Source: Sulfurovum sp. (GTDB lineage: Bacteria > Campylobacterota > Campylobacteria > Campylobacterales > Sulfurovaceae). Taken from it: a stretch of 47,744 bases of DNA. The DNA is taken from NCBI GenBank assembly GCA_027082955.1, contig JALWTA010000034.1, forward strand, positions 1-47,744, written 5' to 3'. Each line of letters starts with the position of its first letter. Position 1 is the stretch's first letter. Position numbers and translations under genes: made by a program. The notes under the pieces were generated by a model. It saw only the letters and a program-made list of their open reading frames with translations, was not told the DNA's origin and searched no databases. Below are positions 16,166 through 24,298 of the stretch, in pieces.

Positions 16166-16435
16166 ATGAAACATACACTGAATCTGTTTTCGATCGTTGT
16201 TGCCCTGCTGCTTTCAGGGTGTACCGGCAATGAAGTACTTCCTGCAAATGCTACCCAAACAGGTGTTGCTACGGGTGCAATTGCCGGGTCGGTTATCGGA
16301 TACAATGCCGGAAGCCATAGCGGTACAGATGCCGCACTTGGTGCTGTTGCAGGTGCGGCAGTAGGCGGACTGATCGGCAACGCCGTTGATCAAAACAACC
16401 CTCAGCCTGTACAAACTGGCGGATGGCACGAATAG
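16166..16435 (+). CDS. Small glycine-zipper lipoprotein
   Basis: 89 residues. The signal peptide ends in a lipobox LLSGC, so C19 would be lipidated. The rest is a glycine zipper (GVATGAIAGSVIGYNAG, then AALGAVAGAAVGGLIGNAVD), a pattern that packs membrane helices. It lies nine bases before a second lipoprotein whose N-terminal part is clearly homologous. It is probably an outer-membrane or envelope protein; no specific function is known. Confidence 0.8.
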   Translation: MKHTLNLFSIVVALLLSGCTGNEVLPANATQTGVATGAIAGSVIGYNAGSHSGTDAALGAVAGAAVGGLIGNAVDQNNPQPVQTGGWHE

Positions 16436-16444
16436 GAGAGAACA

Positions 16445-17158
16445 ATGCTACATATAAAACGAACACTTATGGTCTCAGCAGCTGCACTTCTGCTGCTGAG
16501 CGGATGTTACCAGCAACCCGGACTGGTAGAAGATCAAAGCTATGACCGCACCAAAACAGGTGCGCTGACGGGTGCACTCGCCGGAGCTGCCATCGGCTAT
16601 AACACCAAAGGTCATCATAGAGGTGAACGGGCCGCCATTGGTGCCCTGCTTGGTGCGGCACTTGGTGGTGCAATAGGATACAGTCTGGATGAACAGGCCA
16701 ATGCAGTTGCCCGAGCCTTGGGTACCAGGGTCAATAACGATCCGCTTGCGGCACTTGACCCGCAAAACAGTATTATCGTTTCCAAATATCCTGACCATGT
16801 ACGCATCATGTTCCGTGACGATATGATGTTCGCTACCAATTCAGCCTACATTCAACCCCATGCCCGCAGAAAAGTGGAAAAGATCGCATATCTACTGCAG
16901 CGTTATCCACAAACTGTGGTTGGGGTTGCCGGTTTTGCAGATGATAGAGGAAGCTATGAGTATAATCTCGGTCTCTCAGAGCGCCGGGCAAGAAGTGTGG
17001 CGAACCTTTTGGCAGTCAACGGTCGCCCTCTGGTCAAGGGATGTTCATGGGAAAAACCGATCGCACCAAACAACAGTGCCAGGAACCGTGCGCTTAACAG
17101 ACGTGTAGAAGTGTACCTGTATGCAGACAGAAATGCGATGAGCGATCCCTGCCGCTAA
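16445..17158 (+). CDS. OmpA-family lipoprotein with a glycine zipper
   Basis: 237 residues. The signal peptide has lipobox LLSGC (C21). A glycine zipper (about 38-85) matches the preceding small lipoprotein almost block for block (TGALTGALAGAAIGYNT; AAIGALLGAALGGAIGYSLDE). The C-terminal OmpA-like domain (about 110-230) carries the peptidoglycan-binding Asp and Arg in GFADDRGSYEYNLGLSERRA and NRRVEVYLY. It likely tethers the outer membrane to peptidoglycan. It converges on the next gene with only seven bases between stops and no terminator hairpin. Confidence 0.87.
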   Translation: MLHIKRTLMVSAAALLLLSGCYQQPGLVEDQSYDRTKTGALTGALAGAAIGYNTKGHHRGERAAIGALLGAALGGAIGYSLDEQANAVARALGTRVNNDPLAALDPQNSIIVSKYPDHVRIMFRDDMMFATNSAYIQPHARRKVEKIAYLLQRYPQTVVGVAGFADDRGSYEYNLGLSERRARSVANLLAVNGRPLVKGCSWEKPIAPNNSARNRALNRRVEVYLYADRNAMSDPCR

Positions 17159-17165
17159 AATTTAA

Positions 17166-17579
17166 TTAGTGGAGGGTTTCGAGCGCACGTTTCGCCTGCT
17201 CGGCATCCATGGCACCCGAAAAGAACTTATCTTCTACCATATTGATTTTGGCAGTCAGTTTTTTCACAAGCTGCTCACCTCTGACACGGTTTTTTACAAA
17301 TGTTTTCATCGTGTCAAAATCTGGGTAAAGCCCTAAAAACTCTTCCTTCAAGGTACTATGGTTCCATGCTTCTACCTGAGTTTGTGGATCAGCTGTCGTT
17401 ACATCGAGAATATCCTGCCCTATGCTGTCTTTCGTTTTATACTGATCATATTTATGTTCTTTTTCATATTCACTATTCTGATATACATCATCTTCTTTCT
17501 GAATATCTCCGACATAGGTCGTTACCACATAAAAAAACGCTATACCTACAGCCAAAAATATCATAAACGATTTATCCAT
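17166..17579 (-). CDS. Small single-pass membrane protein of unknown function
   Basis: 137 residues. One N-terminal membrane span (FMIFLAVGIAFFYVVTTYV) is followed by a charged region (QKEDDVYQNSEYEKEHKYDQYKTKD) and a mostly helical C-terminus ending AEQAKRALETLH. No family recognised. It lies between the OmpA lipoprotein and the tRNA cluster, on the strand of the tRNAs but about 74 bp beyond them. Confidence 0.6.
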   Translation of the reverse strand: MDKSFMIFLAVGIAFFYVVTTYVGDIQKEDDVYQNSEYEKEHKYDQYKTKDSIGQDILDVTTADPQTQVEAWNHSTLKEEFLGLYPDFDTMKTFVKNRVRGEQLVKKLTAKINMVEDKFFSGAMDAEQAKRALETLH

Positions 17580-17653
17580 AGAGTTACCCTCTGTTAAAAT
17601 TGATTTTAATTATACTATGATTTTTCGAAAAAGTATGAAGAATTTAGAAAAAG

Positions 17654-17738
17654 TGGTGCGGATGAGAGGACTCGAACCTCCACACCGTTAGGCACCAGAT
17701 CCTAAGTCTGGCGTGTCTACCAATTCCACCACATCCGC
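17654..17738 (-). tRNA. tRNA-Leu (UAG)
   Basis: 85 nt with encoded CCA. The acceptor arms GCGGATG and CATCCGC pair, the anticodon loop reads TAG between CCAGA and TCTGG arms, and the long variable arm is typical of Leu. It is last in the five-tRNA cluster. Confidence 0.93.
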
Positions 17739-17774
17739 ATGTGATTGTTTTACGAAACAATAAAAAATAAGGGG

Positions 17775-17851
17775 TGGTACACCCGTCAGGATTCGAACCT
17801 GAGACCGCCCGCTTAGAAGGCGGGTGCTCTATCCAGCTGAGCTACGAGTGC
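17775..17851 (-). tRNA. tRNA-Arg (UCU)
   Basis: 77 nt with encoded CCA. The acceptor stem runs from GCACTCG, the anticodon stem is CCCGC/GCGGG, and loop CTTCTAA gives anticodon TCT. The T arm contains GGTTCGAATCC. The first pair is G-U. Confidence 0.93.
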
Positions 17852-17930
17852 ATCAAAAATAAAAAGCTACCAAATATCTGCAATCACAATGTGACCAGTC
17901 ACATGAGCCGACTGCTGAAGTCGTCCATAA

Positions 17931-18007
17931 TGGTACGCCAGAGAGGAGTCGAACCCCTAACCCTCAGATCCGAAGTCTGATGCTCTATCCAATTGAGCTA
18001 CTGGCGC
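17931..18007 (-). tRNA. tRNA-Arg (UCG)
   Basis: 77 nt with encoded CCA. The acceptor stem runs from GCGCCAG, the anticodon stem is TCAGA/TCTGA, and loop CTTCGGA gives anticodon TCG. The T loop is TTCGACT. Confidence 0.93.
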
Positions 18008-18031
18008 TTCGGCAGGGCTACTGATTAATAA

Positions 18032-18108
18032 TGGGGTAGGCGACGGGACTCGAACCCGCGACAACCAGTGCCACAAACTGGCGCTCTACCAACTGAACTA
18101 CGCCTACC
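18032..18108 (-). tRNA. tRNA-His (GUG)
   Basis: Anticodon stem CCAGT/ACTGG with loop TTGTGGC gives anticodon GTG. The extra 5' G (-1, position 18108) and the C73 opposite it are both encoded, the identity elements of tRNA-His. CCA is encoded. Confidence 0.94.
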
Positions 18109-18182
18109 ATATACCGTATCAAAACGCTATTTGAACAAAAATTGTATTCAAAATGTTAGCTGATTGATGAAAATAAAAAAAA

Positions 18183-18259
18183 TGGTCGGAGTGAAAGGAC
18201 TCGAACCTTCGACCCCCTGGTCCCAAACCAGGTGCGCTACCAGACTGCGCTACACTCCG
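18183..18259 (-). tRNA. tRNA-Pro (UGG)
   Basis: 77 nt with encoded CCA. The acceptor pair is CGGAGTG/CACTCCG, the anticodon stem CCTGG/CCAGG, and loop TTTGGGA gives anticodon TGG. It is first in the cluster, so the promoter should lie between it and the divergent transporter gene. Confidence 0.94.
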
Positions 18260-18370
18260 TCTCAAAAAGGACTGCAATTATAGTCGAAACTTTTTTAAAT
18301 GTCAATAGCTTTTTGACAATTTGTATCATTTTTTTGTTTATTTGCCAAATTTATGGGAAATTCTGCCGAT

Positions 18371-18399
18371 TTGACATATATTTTCCCAACCTGTGATAA
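18371..18399 (+). promoter_or_regulatory. Probable sigma-70 promoter of the transporter gene
   Basis: TTGACA (18371-18376) and TGATAA (18394-18399) are separated by 17 bp and lie 37 bp before the ATG at 18436. An AAGGAG ribosome binding site precedes that ATG. Confidence 0.6.
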
Positions 18400-18435
18400 A
18401 ATCATACAATCTAATCTTTCGCTCAAGGAGCATGT

Positions 18436-19788
18436 ATGGCAAAAGCACGGTTTAGCCGGATCGGATTTATTTTGGCTGCAGCAGGTGCAGCAGTCGGTCT
18501 GGGGAATATTTGGAAGTTTCCGTATATTACGGGTATGTATGGTGGCGGTGCATTTGTCTTTGTCTATCTGATCACTGTGATGATGATCGGTTTTTCTATT
18601 TTGGCTGCCGAGATGTTCATCGGATACAAAGGCGGCAAAGATGCTGTGACAAGTTTTGAGCTCGTGTCACCTGAAGGTAAAAAAGGGTGGAAATACGCCG
18701 GATTTATGTTTATCAGCGGTATGATCATCATGACCTTTTATTCGGTAGTCATTGGATGGATATTTCACTATATCTATCTCTCGGCAACAGGCAGCCTCCC
18801 CTCTACGATGGAAGCAGCCAAAAACACCTTTGACGGACTGGTTGGACTCTCTCCAGTAACTGCCACCCTTTGGCATCTGCTTGCCACCCTGTTCGTGGCT
18901 GTGGTGCTTATGGGAGGGATCAAAGCCGGTATTGAAAAGGCAAACCTCATTCTGATGCCGATGCTAATGGCAATTTTACTTGGGCTGCTGGTCTATGCCA
19001 TGCAGTTTGACGGATTTGGCAAGGCACTTGCATTTATGTTCGAGCCAGACTGGAGCAAACTTACCTCTTTGGCGATCGTAAGGGCGGTAGGACATGCTTT
19101 CTTTACCCTCTCCATAGGTCTGGGTACCATGATCACCTACGCGGCTTCTATGAGCCATAAACAGTCTGTTTTCAAAGCGGCCTTCTGGGTCACTTTTCTT
19201 GATACTCTCATTGCCCTCATTGCCGGGGTCATGCTCTACAGTTTTATCTTCCAGTTCAATGCAGAGCCGGGACAGGGACCGGGACTGGTGTTTAAAACAC
19301 TCCCTATTGTCCTCTCACAGCTTGGCACAACCGGTACGATCCTTGCTGCCGTATTTTTCATAGGACTTGCCTTTGCCGGACTGACATCCGCCATTTCACT
19401 GACAGAACCTGCTGTTGAATATTTCATCCAGCGGTTCCACTGGAGCCGTCCCAAAGCGGTGATTGTCAACACTTCACTCTACTTTATCGTCGGTATCGGT
19501 GCTATTTTGAGCTATACCAAAGCCTACGGTGCTACCTTTAGCATAGGCGGTACACCGCTCTTTGATGCACTGGAGTTCTCAACAGACTCCATTTTGCTGC
19601 CCGTAGGAGGGCTTCTGATCGCCCTCTTTGTCGGATATGTCCTGCCTGAACATACCCGTGAAGAGATGCGAAAGCACCACCGCGTACCCGTTACTCTGTA
19701 CAACATATGGCGATTTAGCCTGCGTTACATCGCACCGGCTGCCATTGTCTTTATGATGCTGAACAATTTTGGGATTATCAAGATATAG
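18436..19788 (+). CDS. Sodium-dependent transporter, NSS (SNF) family
   Basis: 450 residues. A LeuT-fold secondary transporter that uses the sodium gradient to import amino acids or related solutes across the inner membrane. The first helix carries AAAGAAVGLGNIWKFPY, the sodium- and substrate-binding signature of the family. About eleven or twelve hydrophobic spans follow. It starts seven residues before the conserved core. The substrate cannot be deduced. It stands alone between the tRNA cluster (divergent) and purM (convergent). Confidence 0.92.
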   Translation: MAKARFSRIGFILAAAGAAVGLGNIWKFPYITGMYGGGAFVFVYLITVMMIGFSILAAEMFIGYKGGKDAVTSFELVSPEGKKGWKYAGFMFISGMIIMTFYSVVIGWIFHYIYLSATGSLPSTMEAAKNTFDGLVGLSPVTATLWHLLATLFVAVVLMGGIKAGIEKANLILMPMLMAILLGLLVYAMQFDGFGKALAFMFEPDWSKLTSLAIVRAVGHAFFTLSIGLGTMITYAASMSHKQSVFKAAFWVTFLDTLIALIAGVMLYSFIFQFNAEPGQGPGLVFKTLPIVLSQLGTTGTILAAVFFIGLAFAGLTSAISLTEPAVEYFIQRFHWSRPKAVIVNTSLYFIVGIGAILSYTKAYGATFSIGGTPLFDALEFSTDSILLPVGGLLIALFVGYVLPEHTREEMRKHHRVPVTLYNIWRFSLRYIAPAAIVFMMLNNFGIIKI

Positions 19789-19801
19789 AAGAGGAAAAGA
19801 A

Positions 19802-19821
19802 CCTCCTGCAAGAAAAGGAGG
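19802..19821. terminator. Possible bidirectional terminator between convergent genes
   Basis: CCTCC and GGAGG flank a 10-nt loop in the 44-bp gap between the transporter and purM, with a short T run after it on the plus strand. The stem is only 5 bp, so this is tentative. Confidence 0.35.
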
Positions 19822-19832
19822 CTTTAAAAGGG

Positions 19833-20828
19833 TTAGATAAGCTCTACCCCTTTTTCACCGGCAGCAAGTTCACCAATGACATAACCGTCGGTATTGGCAA
19901 GTACGCTATCGACATCTTCAGGTTCTACAACCCATACCATTCCGACACCCATGTTAAAGGCTCTGTACATCTCTGCCTCATCGACATACTGGCTCATAAA
20001 CTCAAAGATAGGCAATACTCTGATATCATCCTTTTTCACAACCGCCCTAATACCCTCGGGAAGGACTCTTGGCAGGTTCTCTACAATCCCGCCGCCTGTG
20101 ATGTGGGCTAAGGCTTTGATGTACTGCTTGTTGGCTTTATACTCTTTGACATAGATACGGGTAGGCTCCAATAGAGTCTCCAGCAGCGGCTTGCCCTCAA
20201 ACTCTGTCTCAAGGCTCATACCAAGTTTGTCAAAAAAGAGTTTTCTCACCAGTGAGTACCCGTTGGAGTGTACCCCTGAGCTTGGCATCGCGATGAGTAC
20301 CTGACCCGGCTTGACATTGGCAACCGTATCCATCTCGCTGCGCTCTGCGATCCCTACGGCAAAACCGGCAAGGTCAAAGTCATCTTCACTGTACATTCCG
20401 GGCATCTCAGCAGTCTCACCGCCGACAAGGGCACACTCTGCCCTGCGGCACCCCTCTGCAATACCGGCAACGACATCTTTGGCATTTTGCGGCAGAAGTT
20501 TGCCTGTGGCGTAGTAGTCAAGGAAGAACATCGGCACACCATTGTTGCAGATAAGGTCATTGACACACATCGCAACCAGATCGATACCTACTGTGTCGAG
20601 TTTGCCGCTCTCAATAGCGATCTTGAGCTTGGTTCCTACCCCATCCGTTGCAGAAAGAATCACCGGCTCTTTGTAGCCACTTGGCAGTGCATAAGCACCG
20701 GCAAAAGAGCCAATACCGCCGATGACATTGGCATCGAATGTTGATTTGACATCCGCTTTGATCGCCTCTACAAACTCATTTCCGGCATCAATATCGACGC
20801 CTGCATCTTTATAAGATATATTGGACAT
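19833..20828 (-). CDS. purM: Phosphoribosylformylglycinamidine cyclo-ligase (AIR synthetase)
   Basis: 331 residues. An ATP-dependent enzyme that closes the imidazole ring to make AIR, the fifth step of purine synthesis. The YKDAGVDIDAGNEFV N-terminal signature, GIGSFAGAY, LSATDGVGTKLKIA and ALVGGETAEMPGMY blocks are those of PurM. The length is typical. The ATG follows directly after the TAA of the upstream membrane-protein gene, with no base between, so they form one transcript. Confidence 0.96.
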   Translation of the reverse strand: MSNISYKDAGVDIDAGNEFVEAIKADVKSTFDANVIGGIGSFAGAYALPSGYKEPVILSATDGVGTKLKIAIESGKLDTVGIDLVAMCVNDLICNNGVPMFFLDYYATGKLLPQNAKDVVAGIAEGCRRAECALVGGETAEMPGMYSEDDFDLAGFAVGIAERSEMDTVANVKPGQVLIAMPSSGVHSNGYSLVRKLFFDKLGMSLETEFEGKPLLETLLEPTRIYVKEYKANKQYIKALAHITGGGIVENLPRVLPEGIRAVVKKDDIRVLPIFEFMSQYVDEAEMYRAFNMGVGMVWVVEPEDVDSVLANTDGYVIGELAAGEKGVELI

Positions 20829-21044
20829 TTATGCATCCTTCTCTTCGCACTTACACGGCGGAAATATTTTTTTCAGGATCATCAGACCCGGACAGAAACC
20901 GGTCAAACCGGCAATAAAAAGCATCGCCATCATGGCAAAGGTCACAACAAACGCAGCAGCGAACATCTTTGAGCCTGCCAGTCCCATGATCAGCCCCAAA
21001 ATAATCGCCTGTATGATACGTTGCATTCTTTCAGCACATAGCAT
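20829..21044 (-). CDS. DUF2892-like small inner-membrane protein
   Basis: 71 residues from the ATG at 21044, chosen because a TATAAT promoter and an AGGA ribosome binding site precede it. The longer open frame (to 21128) runs through that promoter. Two hydrophobic spans (IIQAIILGLIMGLAGSKMF and FVVTFAMMAMLFIAGLTGF) and the closing GFCPGLMILKK block match the YgaP-like transmembrane family. The tail has a CKC motif. Co-transcribed with purM, though a functional link is not evident. Confidence 0.75.
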   Translation of the reverse strand: MLCAERMQRIIQAIILGLIMGLAGSKMFAAAFVVTFAMMAMLFIAGLTGFCPGLMILKKIFPPCKCEEKDA

Positions 21045-21071
21045 CTGAAATCCTTGTGTCAATTTGACGGT

Positions 21072-21101
21072 ATTATAGCCAAACTTAACTTCTATCTGAA
21101 A
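21072..21101 (-). promoter_or_regulatory. Promoter of the DUF2892-purM unit
   Basis: On the minus strand, TTTCAG (21101-21096) and TATAAT (21077-21072) are separated by 18 bp, 27 bp before the ATG at 21044. Confidence 0.5.
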
Positions 21102-21119
21102 GGACGCATACCGAGCAAA

Positions 21120-21331
21120 GCCCGTCATTGCTGCGCTAACGCTGTGTTCTCCTCAGCGGAGGGCTCTCGCGACTGGTCGCTCTAATTGTATATCAGGTAT
21201 GCAATTTTCGCCCGAGTTTCGCTTCCACTGAGGCGGTTTTCTTGTTCAGTCTGCCGATGGGACCTTCACGCCAGTCGATCTTGATGGAGCTGTTTTTTTC
21301 GGATGATAACAGATTTGGGCTACAAAAGTGG
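21120..21331 (-). pseudogene. Possible gene remnant and G/C-rich palindromes in an intergenic gap
   Basis: From 21310 to 21193 the minus strand reads IKIDWREGPIGRLNKKTASV then EAKLGRKLHT and a stop, with codon use like neighbouring genes. No credible start or ribosome binding site lies upstream; the only ATG in frame overlaps the promoter of the next plus-strand gene. This could be the tail of a decayed gene or a very short gene. Between 21126 and 21185 lie G/C-rich palindromes, GCGACTGGTCGC and CCTCAGCGGAGG. Function unknown. Confidence 0.3.
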
Positions 21332-21337
21332 TATAAT
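21332..21337 (+). promoter_or_regulatory. -10 element before the small lipoprotein
   Basis: TATAAT lies 26 bp before the ATG at 21364. No clear -35 box. GGAGAA follows as the ribosome binding site. Confidence 0.4.
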
Positions 21338-21363
21338 CTCATAAATATCTGTATTGGAGAAGT

Positions 21364-21573
21364 ATGCATCGAAACATACTGTTTGTTGTTTTTATTGGTT
21401 CCATCATCTTTTCCGGTTGCCATGAAGTCGACAAAGTACTTGTACCCATAGAAAGAACTACAGAAGAACTCAATACAACAACATCAAACCTTACTATACC
21501 TGTACTTGACGAACTTCCTTATGCCGATGTGCATTTTAGAAGAAACAAGATCATAATGGAAAAACATTTTTAA
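21364..21573 (+). CDS. Small lipoprotein of unknown function
   Basis: 69 residues. The signal peptide ends in lipobox IFSGC, so C19 would be lipidated. The mature part (about 50 residues) is polar, with a Thr-rich stretch (ERTTEELNTTTSNLT). A GGAGA ribosome binding site supports the start. The following flavoprotein gene starts 12 bp after its stop, so they are probably co-transcribed. No family recognised. Confidence 0.65.
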   Translation: MHRNILFVVFIGSIIFSGCHEVDKVLVPIERTTEELNTTTSNLTIPVLDELPYADVHFRRNKIIMEKHF

Positions 21574-21585
21574 AAAGGTAATGAT

Positions 21586-22827
21586 ATGATCATCATAGGC
21601 GGTGGTGCAGCAGGGTTATGTGCAGCTATTATTGCGGGAAGAAAAGGATTAAATGTCACCCTGCTCGAACAGAACAACAAGGTGGGTAAAAAGATCCTGG
21701 TTTCAGGCAACGGAAAATGCAACATCACCAACCGTCACATCACACCCCACCGGTTTCACTCACAAAATCCGGACTTTGTCGAAGCGCTTCTTGACAACTA
21801 TGGGTTCAAAGCCGTAAAAGCCTTTTTTCACACTGTCGGTCTTCCGCTTGTCGAAGGGAAAGAGGGAAAGATGTTTCCCATGTCCATGCAGGCATCCTCC
21901 GTAGTGGATATCCTGCTTTATGAAGCGCAGCAGGCAGGTGTCAAGATCATCTGCAACTGTCGTGCTGAACGTATAGAAAAAAACGGTGAGGTATTTCGTA
22001 TAGAGACCTCTCAAGGTGTATTCAGCTCCACAAAACTACTGATAGCATCCGGTTCGGTAGCGGCACCGAAACTTGGCGGCAGTGATGCAGGATATGCCTT
22101 TGCCACCCGTATGGGGCATTCTCTTGTGGCACGCCGCCCTTCCCTTGTACAGCTCTGTTCTGAAGAGCAGTGGGTCAAGGCGTGTGCCGGAGTAAAAATA
22201 AAAGGACATGCCACCCTTTTTGCCAATGGTGAAACGGTTGCACAAAAAGAGGGAGATCTGCTCTTTACAAACTACGGCATCAGCGGACTGGCTATACTTG
22301 ATCTCAGCCGTCAGGCAGCACACCATCTGGCACAGTTTGACTACTGTGAACTCTCGCTTGATCTCATGCCCAATTTCAGCAAAGAGAGACTGACCAATCT
22401 GCTGCTGCAAAACCTCCATGCCGAGAGTAACAAACCCCTTTCGCTTTGGCTGCAGGGGATACTGCCCAAAAAACTCATCCCACATATTCTCAATGTCTCG
22501 GGATGCAAGGCAAATACGGAAAAGTTTTTGAACAGAAAAGAGATAGGCAAACTCGTTTATGCTATCAAACATCTCAGGCTCAGCATCAGCGATACCCGGG
22601 GATTTGCCTATGCGGAAGTAGCTGCAGGCGGCGTAGATACGACAGAGATCGATCCTGTAACCATGGCATCAAAATATGTACCGGGACTTTACTTTGCAGG
22701 GGAGATTCTTGATGTAGATGGTGATAGAGGCGGATTTAACTTTCATTTTGCATGGGTCAGTGCCATGCGTGCAGCCGCCGCAATTACATCAGACCGCGCA
22801 TCATCAGATACCAGTACATCGGCTTGA
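21586..22827 (+). CDS. BaiN/HI0933-type NAD(P)/FAD-dependent oxidoreductase
   Basis: 413 residues. The N-terminal dinucleotide-binding motif GGGAAGLCAA (5-14) and the signature GNGKCNITN (about 41-49) identify the HI0933-like flavoprotein family. The C-terminal DVDGDRGGFNFHFAWVSA block is the second FAD-contact region. Family members are cytosolic flavoproteins of largely unsettled substrate. The last 15 codons overlap the 3' end of the convergent SQR-like gene by 44 bp, which gives it a Ser/Thr-rich tail. Confidence 0.88.
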   Translation: MIIIGGGAAGLCAAIIAGRKGLNVTLLEQNNKVGKKILVSGNGKCNITNRHITPHRFHSQNPDFVEALLDNYGFKAVKAFFHTVGLPLVEGKEGKMFPMSMQASSVVDILLYEAQQAGVKIICNCRAERIEKNGEVFRIETSQGVFSSTKLLIASGSVAAPKLGGSDAGYAFATRMGHSLVARRPSLVQLCSEEQWVKACAGVKIKGHATLFANGETVAQKEGDLLFTNYGISGLAILDLSRQAAHHLAQFDYCELSLDLMPNFSKERLTNLLLQNLHAESNKPLSLWLQGILPKKLIPHILNVSGCKANTEKFLNRKEIGKLVYAIKHLRLSISDTRGFAYAEVAAGGVDTTEIDPVTMASKYVPGLYFAGEILDVDGDRGGFNFHFAWVSAMRAAAAITSDRASSDTSTSA

Positions 22828-24229
22828 GCATATAAAGATCGAAAGCCCACCACATCCATCGTGGTTTTGCAGGATCAAGGAACGGAATGGTAGGAGAAAG
22901 CCCATCATAATTGAATTCCGCCATGACAATATGACCATAATCTGTTTTGAGGGGACAGACGGTATAGCCATCGAATTTTGCTGTGGGTTTTTTCCCTTCG
23001 ATCACCGCTACGATATTCTCCGCAATGACAGGTCCGTGGTGTCTTGCCGAACCCCCTGTTTTTCCCTTGGGAATCCCCAATACATCTCCGATACCAAAAA
23101 TATTGGGGTAGCGTCTGTGTTGAAGCGTATGCATATCGACCTCCAACCACCCTTTCGCCGAACCTTTCTGCCAACCTAGTTTAGAGTCTACCACAGCTTT
23201 TGGCGGTGACATCGGCGGTACAACATGGATGAAATCATACTTTATTTTCACCTGTCGCTTTTTCGTGATCATATCGTACTCTTGAAGATCCTCATCATAC
23301 TCACCTTTGACTTCATAGGTCTCTTCAAAAGTAGCTACTCTGTTTTTTACATCTATCGCAACAAGGTTATGTTTAAACTTGTTGGTAATGGTATCGTACT
23401 TTTTCTGGGTCTCTTCAAGTGATTTGGCAATGGAAGGGATACCAAAAAGTTTTCCGCCGCTGGTAGCGAAAATATAGTTTGCTCCCAACCCCTCTTTTTT
23501 GAGATGATCTGCACTCAGGTAGAGAATCTTCTGCGGTGCTCCACCACATTTGATAGGTGTAGCGGGTTGGGTATAAATGACGGTTGGTTTTTTGCCTGAA
23601 GCAGCGGCAGCTTTAAGTTCATTGAACCATTTCCATGTAACCTCTCCCCCTTTGGTCGTTCCTTTCTCAAGATCATTTAAATAAACACTGGAGATACCAT
23701 TGGTACCGATATCGGCTTCAGTAAGCCCCTTGATCCAGTCATAGTGGTAAACAATACCTGTTGCAACGACCATGTAGTCATATTCTACCTCTTTTCCACT
23801 GCGTGTAACTACCTTGTTGTTATCAGGATCAAAAGTCGCTACCTCATCCTTGATCCAATTCACATCATCAGAAATGAACTCCTTGTTAGAACGAATAACA
23901 TCATCATGTACATAGAGTCCCGCAGCCATAAATACCTGACCGGGTTGATAAATATGTATCTCATTGGGTGCAATGATGGTAATATCGGCATTGGGCAGTG
24001 CACGTTTCAGACGTGCCAGCGCCATAATACCTCCCGCACCCCCGCCGACAATAAGCAGTTTTACTTTTTTCTCACTGCTTGGTCCTGCCTGGGCAGGTGT
24101 AGGGGCACCTATCATCATGGCTGCCCCGCCGGTAAGCCCCATCACTTTCAGGGCATCCCTTCGGCTCATACCGCACTGACACTGCATCGTTTTAAAAGCA
24201 ACAACACTACTTTTACTATTACTCTCCAT
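22784..24229 (-). CDS. Sulfide:quinone oxidoreductase-like flavoprotein with Tat signal
   Basis: 481 residues. The N-terminus carries a twin-arginine motif (SRRDALKVMG, 22-31) and a hydrophobic stretch ending PAQAG, so a folded flavoprotein would be exported to the periplasm. The FAD-binding motif is VGGGAGG (61-67). C228 (IKCGGAP) and C425 (VCPLKTD) match in spacing the two redox cysteines of SQR. The third SQR cysteine near residue 125-160 is not seen. The C-terminal MWWAFDLYMLKPMYWYLMM helix could bind the membrane. It likely passes electrons from sulfide or a related sulfur compound to quinone. An unusual CQC precedes the Tat motif. Confidence 0.82.
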   Translation of the reverse strand: MESNSKSSVVAFKTMQCQCGMSRRDALKVMGLTGGAAMMIGAPTPAQAGPSSEKKVKLLIVGGGAGGIMALARLKRALPNADITIIAPNEIHIYQPGQVFMAAGLYVHDDVIRSNKEFISDDVNWIKDEVATFDPDNNKVVTRSGKEVEYDYMVVATGIVYHYDWIKGLTEADIGTNGISSVYLNDLEKGTTKGGEVTWKWFNELKAAAASGKKPTVIYTQPATPIKCGGAPQKILYLSADHLKKEGLGANYIFATSGGKLFGIPSIAKSLEETQKKYDTITNKFKHNLVAIDVKNRVATFEETYEVKGEYDEDLQEYDMITKKRQVKIKYDFIHVVPPMSPPKAVVDSKLGWQKGSAKGWLEVDMHTLQHRRYPNIFGIGDVLGIPKGKTGGSARHHGPVIAENIVAVIEGKKPTAKFDGYTVCPLKTDYGHIVMAEFNYDGLSPTIPFLDPAKPRWMWWAFDLYMLKPMYWYLMMRGLM

Positions 24230-24298
24230 CGGTTTATTCCTTTAGGTGAATAGACCTATGATACTGTAATATACATCAAATGTAAATACTATAAGAAC

